Of a DNA stretch of 11,551 nt, positions 7,173 to 11,551 are shown one piece after another (positions within the stretch are counted from its first letter, which is position 1; each line of letters begins with the position of its first letter). Location: contig CAKZVN010000370.1 in NCBI GenBank assembly GCA_937922105.1, forward strand, positions 1-11,551, written 5' to 3'. The DNA comes from an uncultured Litorilinea sp. GTDB taxonomy: Bacteria; Chloroflexota; Anaerolineae; Caldilineales; Caldilineaceae. The translations under genes and the position numbers were made by a program. Under the pieces are notes generated by a model. The model did no database searches. It was not told where the DNA came from and saw only the letters and a program-made list of their open reading frames with translations.

Positions 7173-7226
7173 GTTGCCCTGTGCTCGCCACGCGCCATAC
7201 GGAGCACGCGCGCCCCACAGGGCAAC
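7173..7226 (-). repeat. Intercistronic hairpin between orf84 and bchY (11-bp perfect inverted repeat)
   Basis: GTTGCCCTGTG (7173-7183) and CACAGGGCAAC (7216-7226) form a perfect 11-bp stem. A competing inner stem, GTGCTC (7181-7186) with GAGCAC (7202-7207), shares three bases with the outer arm, so two mutually exclusive folds are possible. In the minus-strand mRNA it begins 5 nt after the orf84 stop and ends about 27 nt before the bchY start. No U-tract follows, so it is unlikely to be a strong terminator; an mRNA-stability or processing element is more likely. Confidence 0.7.
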
Positions 7227-7231
7227 CGCAA

Positions 7232-7486
7232 TTAGGACGAGGGGGCTTGCTCCGGCGGGAGCAAGGTAACTTTGGCGCCGGCGGGCGTCTCGGCGCGGAT
7301 GGGGCGCTCCACCGGGATGGGGTCATCCTGGGGACGCTCGCTCTCGGGGCGCAAGTCCAGACGACGCAGATAAGGGCGCCGAGCATTGGCATCGGTGATC
7401 GCGGCAAAGACGATGAAGCCGATGATCACAAAAGCCAATGGGCCGTAACAGATGGCATAGGCCGATAGCGGTAGGTTCTCCAACAT
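7232..7486 (-). CDS. 84-residue single-span membrane protein inside bchXYZ (orf84)
   Basis: An 84-residue protein placed between bchX and bchY. The ATG at 7486 is chosen for its Shine-Dalgarno (GGAGG, 6 nt upstream); an upstream in-frame extension to 7540 would run through a hairpin and has no such site. The N-terminal MLENLPLSAYAI leads into one hydrophobic helix (about residues 9-31, with YGPLAFVIIGFIVFAAI), followed by the basic segment ARRPYLRRLDLR, which predicts a cytoplasmic C-terminus, and a Pro/Glu-rich tail ending in PPEQAPSS. There is no His in the helix, so it is not an antenna polypeptide of the usual type. I do not recognise the family. Position inside the reductase operon suggests a membrane anchor or accessory protein for BchXYZ, or a small subunit of a photosynthetic complex; both are inference. 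Confidence 0.8.
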   Translation of the reverse strand: MLENLPLSAYAICYGPLAFVIIGFIVFAAITDANARRPYLRRLDLRPESERPQDDPIPVERPIRAETPAGAKVTLLPPEQAPSS

Positions 7487-7514
7487 GACTGCCTCCGATG
7501 TGTCGCAGTGTGCA

Positions 7515-7540
7515 GTGCCGGTCCGGTTGCAAACCGGCAC
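7515..7540 (-). repeat. Nested competing hairpins between bchX and orf84
   Basis: GTGCCGGT (7515-7522) pairs perfectly with ACCGGCAC (7533-7540) around a 10-nt loop. Overlapping it, CCGGTT (7523-7528) pairs perfectly with AACCGG (7532-7537) around a 3-nt loop. The two stems share bases 7533-7537 and cannot form together. The element lies about 50 nt after the bchX stop and about 29 nt before the orf84 start on the minus strand, and it has no U-tract. Confidence 0.6.
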
Positions 7541-7590
7541 GGTGACGCAGATAAAGGGTGGGACGGCCCCCCTGCCCCGGCGCGCTCCGG

Positions 7591-8760
7591 TTAGCCGAAG
7601 TAGGGCGCGTCCACTTGACGCACGTCAATAAAGGCAAAGCTATGCCCGCTGCGCGCCAAACCGTTGAGCAGCGCCAGCTTGTGCTCCAAGTCGGTCGGCT
7701 CGCCTAGGCGAATCTCGGTCGCGCCGGAGGTTACCGTGATGCCGTCCTTGTGGGTGCGGTCAATGCCGGTCACATAGAAGCCGACCTTTTCCATCAACTT
7801 CATGATGCGCGCCTGTTCGGCGTCCTCGGGCTGGACTTGGGCCAAGATGGTGCGGGTATAAGGAACGCCCACGGGCGGCGCCGCACGCAGCAGTTCGTCG
7901 CCCTCGGCGCGCATGGGTTCACCCGGCGGCTCCACCGCGTCAAAGACGCGCAGGAATTCGTCATACTCCAGCGGCTTATAGTCGGTGCAAGGGGGAATCG
8001 CCCGCCGTGTGATGCGGTCCACCAGATCGCTGAAGATGGCGTTGAACTGGGGCACCTCCAGCGACAGCCGGCAGGCATCGGTCAGCATGCGCACATGTTG
8101 ATTCTGGGGAATGCGCGTCAGGATGGGAATCCCGGTGGCGGCGCAGAAGCGGTCCACCGTGTCGGTGCCGTCGTCGCGATTGACGATCAACCCCAACAGT
8201 TGGGTGGAACCGCCCATCTGGCGGAAATACTGTGCGGCGCGGGCGATGTTGTTGGCGGCGTAGAGGGACTGGCGGTCCTGGCTGACGACGATGATCAACT
8301 CCTCCGCCAGCGAGCGCGCCAACGGCGTAGCAAAACCGCCGCAGACCACATCCCCCAGGAAATCCATGACGATGAAGTCCAGGTTCCAGCGGTCCATGCC
8401 CAGACGCTCCAGGACCTTGAAGCCGTGGGAAATGCCTTGCCCGCCACAGCCGCGCCCGACCTCCGGCCCGCCGATCTCACAGCCGTAAATCGGCACGTTG
8501 GGGGCCAGTTCATTGCGGAAGATGACATCTCCGATCTGGAGCATCTCCTCTTGTCCGGCCTCCTTGAATTTGCGCCAAACCTCGCCCAGCGTGGGCAGCG
8601 AATGGCCGTTGAAGATGGTGTTGCACGAGTCGTGCTTGGGGTCACACCCCAGTTGCAGCGTGCGCTTGCCGTTGAGCGCCAACCGCGCGGTGAGGTTCGC
8701 CGTAACAAAACTCTTGCCGATCCCACCTTTGCCATAAATTGCGAGCATGCGTGCGGCCAT
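7591..8760 (-). CDS. bchX: Chlorophyllide a reductase iron protein X, with C-terminal extension
   Basis: A 389-residue NifH/BchL-type ATPase that passes electrons from a [4Fe-4S] cluster to BchYZ. The P-loop GKGGIGKS is at residues 10-17, followed by GCDPKHD (38-44). The bridging-cluster cysteines are Cys105 in EVGRGCGG and Cys140 in DFLGDVVCGGF. EVGRGCGG and GDVIF mark it as BchX rather than BchL, and bchY and bchZ follow. The ATG at 8760 is chosen for its strong ribosome site (AAAGGGGGA); the frame is open further upstream to 8841 but that part overlaps bchC. The P-loop comes early compared with proteobacterial BchX, which has about 30 more N-terminal residues. The iron-protein fold ends near residue 275-290; about 95 further residues follow with an FtsQ-like pattern (LGEPTDLEHKLALL, then FIDVR). 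Confidence 0.94.
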   Translation of the reverse strand: MAARMLAIYGKGGIGKSFVTANLTARLALNGKRTLQLGCDPKHDSCNTIFNGHSLPTLGEVWRKFKEAGQEEMLQIGDVIFRNELAPNVPIYGCEIGGPEVGRGCGGQGISHGFKVLERLGMDRWNLDFIVMDFLGDVVCGGFATPLARSLAEELIIVVSQDRQSLYAANNIARAAQYFRQMGGSTQLLGLIVNRDDGTDTVDRFCAATGIPILTRIPQNQHVRMLTDACRLSLEVPQFNAIFSDLVDRITRRAIPPCTDYKPLEYDEFLRVFDAVEPPGEPMRAEGDELLRAAPPVGVPYTRTILAQVQPEDAEQARIMKLMEKVGFYVTGIDRTHKDGITVTSGATEIRLGEPTDLEHKLALLNGLARSGHSFAFIDVRQVDAPYFG

Positions 8761-8816
8761 TGTTCCCCCTTTGCTCGAATCCCTCGCCAACGCGACGGTG
8801 TGGACGCCGGTTGCGG

Positions 8817-9794
8817 TTACGCCGAATCGGCGGCGCTCCATTCAAACACCAATTTCAGACAGGTCGGGTCATTGAGCGCCGTCTCATATCCTTCCACCAC
8901 CCGCGCGATGGGGAGCGCGTGGGTTAACAACGAAGCCACTTCCAACCGGCCCGCCGCAATGGCATCGCGACAAGCTGCCAGATCGCCCGGCGCCCACTCT
9001 TTGGCTGTAACCAGCTTGGCTTCCTTGAGAAAGAGCGGCATATAGGGCAATTCGAGTTTGCCGTAATAGCCCAGCAACAGAATTGTGCCCCGGTCGGCGA
9101 GCAGTTTGAGAGCATCGCTCAGGGCTGCCATGCTGCCACTGGCTTCCACAATCGCGTGGACCGGCTGCGTCACCGCGTCGCCTAGGGGCGTTGTGGTGAC
9201 ATCCACGATCTGATGACCCACCGAGCGAGCTAGGCGCACCGCCGCACGATCGGCGACGATCACCTCGACACCGTCCGCCATGAGCAAGCGAGCCGCCAAC
9301 TGACCCACCGGCCCTTGGCCCAGGACCAACACCCGCTGCCCGGCCTGGGCTTGTAACTGGCGCACGCCATGCAGCGCAGTCGCTGCCAGGGCGAGCAGCA
9401 CCCCGTGTCGCGGCGCCATGCCGTCCAGGGGGACCACCCGCTGGACATCGGTAAAGAGCGTGGCGGCTTGACCGCCCCAGGCCGGGTTGATGCCGGCATA
9501 GCAATGCGCGCCGCCCACATAGACCCAACGGCCCAGCCAGGCCGGGTCCACCTCGGCGCCGGCAGCCGTCACCTGCCCCACCGTCTCATAGCCCGGCACC
9601 ACCGGCAATTGCAACATGGGGTGGGGCATCTGCCCGGCAAGCAACATGCGCTCCGTCCCTGCGCTGATGGAGGTATAGGCGGTGGTAATGACCACATCGG
9701 TCGGGCCGGGCACGCGCAGGTCCACCTGTTGCAAGACCACCTTGCCCGGTTCCGTGATCACCACTGCATCGGTCTTGGCAGGAATGGCGACCAT
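8817..9794 (-). CDS. bchC: Bacteriochlorophyllide a dehydrogenase BchC
   Basis: A 325-residue medium-chain dehydrogenase-type protein that oxidises the C3 1-hydroxyethyl group to acetyl, the last step to bacteriochlorophyllide a. BchC hallmarks are the N-terminal SISAGTERMLLAGQMP (about 42-57), VPGYETVGQV (66-75) and the nucleotide-binding GQGPVG (159-164) in the Rossmann domain. As is usual for BchC, the zinc-binding pattern of classical alcohol dehydrogenases is not evident. The ATG lies 1 nt after the bchF stop, with GGGAG upstream, so translation is probably coupled to bchF. A 56-nt spacer with the bchX ribosome site follows. Confidence 0.94.
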   Translation of the reverse strand: MVAIPAKTDAVVITEPGKVVLQQVDLRVPGPTDVVITTAYTSISAGTERMLLAGQMPHPMLQLPVVPGYETVGQVTAAGAEVDPAWLGRWVYVGGAHCYAGINPAWGGQAATLFTDVQRVVPLDGMAPRHGVLLALAATALHGVRQLQAQAGQRVLVLGQGPVGQLAARLLMADGVEVIVADRAAVRLARSVGHQIVDVTTTPLGDAVTQPVHAIVEASGSMAALSDALKLLADRGTILLLGYYGKLELPYMPLFLKEAKLVTAKEWAPGDLAACRDAIAAGRLEVASLLTHALPIARVVEGYETALNDPTCLKLVFEWSAADSA

Positions 9795-9795
9795 A

Positions 9796-10329
9796 TTACG
9801 CTCCCGGCAGGGACGCGCCGGCGGCCTTCCGTTGGCGGCGCGCCTGCACGCCGCGCACGATAAACTGCCAACAGTTGACCAAGTAGGTGAGATACGCCAC
9901 CAGCATCACGGTCATCACTGCTTGCTCGGACCAGCCCAGCCACCGCGCCACAAAATAGAGATTGTGGAAGAGCATGGCGACGGCATTGCCCACATCTTCC
10001 CAATAGAACTGGGGAGCCAGGAACCAATGACCGAACACCTCTTTTTCCCAGATCATGCCGGTGATGGTGATCAACCACAGGAGCGCGATCTTGATCAGCA
10101 CCCATGTATTGGCGACGGCAAAGCCCTCACCGGTGAGGAGGTAGCGCACCACCAGCGTAAAGCTGATGATGAAGGCCAAAAATTGCAGCGGAGCCAGCAC
10201 GGCCTGGACTTTCGTCCACACACTGGCATTGCGCCGGGCCAGTTGCTCCGGTGTGTAGCCGGCGGGGAGCGGGGTCGCGACGGGCTGCCCGCCGGCTCCC
10301 AATTCCATGGCGCTGCTCTTCATAGACAT
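9796..10329 (-). CDS. bchF: 3-vinyl bacteriochlorophyllide hydratase BchF
   Basis: A protein of about 177 residues, the membrane hydratase that adds water to the C3 vinyl group of chlorophyllide or 3-vinyl bacteriochlorophyllide. The family pattern is clear: YTPEQLARRNASVWTKVQAV, then LAPLQFLAFIISFTLVVRYL, IKIALLWLITITGMIWEKEV and APQFYWEDVGNAVAML, with four or five hydrophobic helices. The exact start is uncertain. The ATG at 10329 is used here; a GTG at 10332 and an ATG at 10323 are alternatives, none with a strong ribosome site. The homology begins near PLPAGYTPEQ, so the first 25 or so residues are poorly conserved. The gene lies about 9 nt after the hydrolase stop and 1 nt before bchC. 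Confidence 0.94.
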   Translation of the reverse strand: MSMKSSAMELGAGGQPVATPLPAGYTPEQLARRNASVWTKVQAVLAPLQFLAFIISFTLVVRYLLTGEGFAVANTWVLIKIALLWLITITGMIWEKEVFGHWFLAPQFYWEDVGNAVAMLFHNLYFVARWLGWSEQAVMTVMLVAYLTYLVNCWQFIVRGVQARRQRKAAGASLPGA

Positions 10330-10338
10330 CACTCAGTT

Positions 10339-11298
10339 CTAGGCCGTCTGGGCAGGCAGAGCCGGGGCAGGAATCTGCAAAAAGTCGCGCACGGCTTGCA
10401 TAAAGACGACAGGCTGCTCCAACATAGGCAAATGCCCGCATTCCTCAATCCATTGCACGCGGCAGTCGGGAATGGTCTGGGCAGTGTAATCCACATTTTC
10501 GCCGGGCGTGACGGTATCTTGGCGACAAGCCAAAAGCAACACCGGCGATTGAAGGCGCCGCGCCGCGTCGGGAATAGCCGGGTCACAGGCATCGTTGGCG
10601 CAGGCAATGGCGGTGGCGCGGTCCATCTGTAGATAATCTAGCATGCCCTGGCGCAGAAGAATAGGGTCATTTGGCACGCGAAAAAAGTACTTTTGCGCCG
10701 CCAGCCGGGACAAAAAGGGAAGGTCCGCCATGATGGGGTGGCGGAAGGCCATCATGAGATAGGTCACCTTCATGATCGCGTTGTAAACCACCTGCTGCAC
10801 CCTGCCGGCAAAGAGACAGACCGAGACCAGGATCAGTCGTCCGAAGCGCTGCGGCTCGCGCGCAGCCAACAACATGACAATCGCCGCGCCCATGGAATGA
10901 GCCACCACATGTACCCGCGGCAAGGCCAACGCGTCCAGCACATCACGCAGCGCGTCCACTTGGTCAAAGAGGTTGAGCGGACGCGTCAGGGGCTGTGAGC
11001 GTCCTGCGCCGGGCAGGTCGGGCACGATCACATCGGTGGTGGCAGCCAGGTCGCGCGCGGTCCCTTCCCAATAGGTGCTGGAGCCGCCCCAGCCATGTAC
11101 CAGTAGGACCGGCGGATGCCCCACCGGGGTGCGCGCCTCCCAGATATCCACCACCAGCGGACCGGTCGCGCGCTGCAAGGTCACGGTGCGCCGGGTCGTG
11201 CGCGGCAGTGCCCGTGCGGGCGTGTCCGCTACAGGCCGGTCTGTCGTCACCTCTCTTGCAGCCATCTCATCGAGCGGCGCGCCAATCAGGGCATCCAT
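10339..11298 (-). CDS. Alpha/beta hydrolase in the bch operon, possibly BchO-like
   Basis: A 319-residue alpha/beta-hydrolase-fold protein with a complete apparent triad: the nucleophile elbow AHSMG (Ser135), the acid in RQD (Asp261) and the His in CGHLPMLE (His289). The oxyanion strand is LLVHGWGG (about 65-72). No signal peptide is seen, so it is probably cytoplasmic. Photosynthesis gene clusters often carry an alpha/beta hydrolase named BchO, described as a magnesium-chelatase accessory protein with unproven function; operon position supports that assignment, but the fold is too widespread for sequence alone to confirm it. The first 40 or so residues are low in conservation and the start may lie further in. 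The gene is 6 nt after the PuhE-like gene and just ahead of bchF. Confidence 0.85.
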   Translation of the reverse strand: MDALIGAPLDEMAAREVTTDRPVADTPARALPRTTRRTVTLQRATGPLVVDIWEARTPVGHPPVLLVHGWGGSSTYWEGTARDLAATTDVIVPDLPGAGRSQPLTRPLNLFDQVDALRDVLDALALPRVHVVAHSMGAAIVMLLAAREPQRFGRLILVSVCLFAGRVQQVVYNAIMKVTYLMMAFRHPIMADLPFLSRLAAQKYFFRVPNDPILLRQGMLDYLQMDRATAIACANDACDPAIPDAARRLQSPVLLLACRQDTVTPGENVDYTAQTIPDCRVQWIEECGHLPMLEQPVVFMQAVRDFLQIPAPALPAQTA

Positions 11299-11304
11299 AG
11301 CAGC

Positions 11305-11551
11305 TCAGCTTTCACTTACCGGACCCGGAACTACGCTCAGCGCGCTACCGGGTCGCCGCGTCGGGTCGCCGTTTGCGCCGTCTTCCGGCGGCAACAGGCG
11401 AAGATGCCAGCCCCAGATCATGGCAGGCACGGGCAAGACCAGGAGCCAATGCTCCATCACACCCAGCAAGAGCATCCAGCCCACCAGCATCAGTCCGGTC
11501 GCTTGGGTCACAGGGGTTTCAGGCATCAAGGCGGTGGAAAACATCCACCAA
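11305..11551 (-). CDS. puhE: C-terminus of a PuhE/DUF3623-like photosynthetic assembly protein (partial)
   Basis: The reading frame runs off the right end of the window, so the N-terminus is missing; about 81 residues are visible. The Met in the fragment is internal: two Trp codons precede it in frame up to the window edge. The fragment has a helix with GWMLLLGVMEHWLLVLPVP, followed by IWGWHLR and then a polar Pro/Gly-rich tail. The EHW(F/L)LVLP(L/V)P plus Trp-rich ending is what I associate with the C-terminus of the DUF3623 family (PuhE, putative photosynthetic complex assembly protein 2), a multi-span membrane protein found in photosynthesis clusters. With only the last helix visible the assignment is moderate. 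It is 6 nt upstream of the hydrolase gene and is likely part of the same operon. Confidence 0.55.
   Translation of the reverse strand, partial: WWMFSTALMPETPVTQATGLMLVGWMLLLGVMEHWLLVLPVPAMIWGWHLRLLPPEDGANGDPTRRPGSALSVVPGPVSES

Noticed and set aside
7232..7486. orf84 as a light-harvesting alpha or beta polypeptide
   Set aside because: No His lies in or near the hydrophobic helix, so the bacteriochlorophyll ligand of known antenna peptides is missing.
7591..8841. Calling this gene bchL (dark-operative protochlorophyllide reductase) with a start at 8841
   Set aside because: EVGRGCGG around the first cluster Cys and the neighbouring bchY and bchZ identify bchX. The first 27 residues of the longer frame overlap bchC and have no ribosome site, while the ATG at 8760 has a strong one.
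7750..9045. Long plus-strand open frame opposite bchX and bchC
   Set aside because: It crosses two recognised minus-strand genes and has no family signature.
1..11551. tRNA, rRNA, CRISPR array, insertion sequence or phage genes
   Set aside because: No cloverleaf, repeat-spacer pattern, transposase or integrase motif, or terminal inverted repeats of an element were seen; inverted repeats present are short and intergenic.

Overview
The window is a GC-rich photosynthesis gene cluster from an anoxygenic phototroph that makes bacteriochlorophyll a. The organism is most likely a member of the Chloroflexota or another non-proteobacterial phototroph. This assignment is an inference: bchX, bchY and bchZ are recognisable but divergent, BchX has a short N-terminus and an unusual C-terminal extension, and the cluster order differs from the purple-bacterial order bchCXYZ-puf. 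No rRNA, tRNA, mobile element or CRISPR array was seen.

Right to centre, minus strand (11551 down to 2928): one tightly packed run of genes, probably an operon whose promoter lies outside the window. In transcription order it holds the 3' end of a PuhE/DUF3623-like membrane protein, an alpha/beta hydrolase (possibly BchO-like), bchF, bchC, bchX, an unrecognised 84-residue single-span membrane protein (orf84), bchY, bchZ and a PucC/BCD-family transporter. bchF, bchC and bchXYZ together cover the conversion of chlorophyllide a to bacteriochlorophyllide a: C3-vinyl hydration, C7=C8 ring reduction and oxidation of the 3-hydroxyethyl to 3-acetyl. The PucC protein overlaps bchZ by the ATGA stop/start and would handle pigment delivery or antenna assembly. 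Most junctions are 1-8 nt gaps or overlaps. The exceptions are those around orf84, which carry strong inverted repeats.

Centre-left, minus strand (2770 to 2043): a small lipoprotein of unknown function, then a 41-residue single-span membrane peptide (orf41) too short for usual gene callers. orf41 has a strong ribosome binding site just behind a perfect 16-bp palindrome. Its Asp-Pro/His spacing resembles light-harvesting alpha polypeptides.

Left, plus strand (1 to 1811): the 3' part of a second PucC/BCD transporter followed after 8 nt by a SAM-dependent methyltransferase. The two transcription units converge on a 231-bp non-coding gap (1812-2042) that contains hairpins.

The most interesting items are orf41, orf84 with its flanking hairpins inside bchXYZ, and the FtsQ-like C-terminal extension on BchX.
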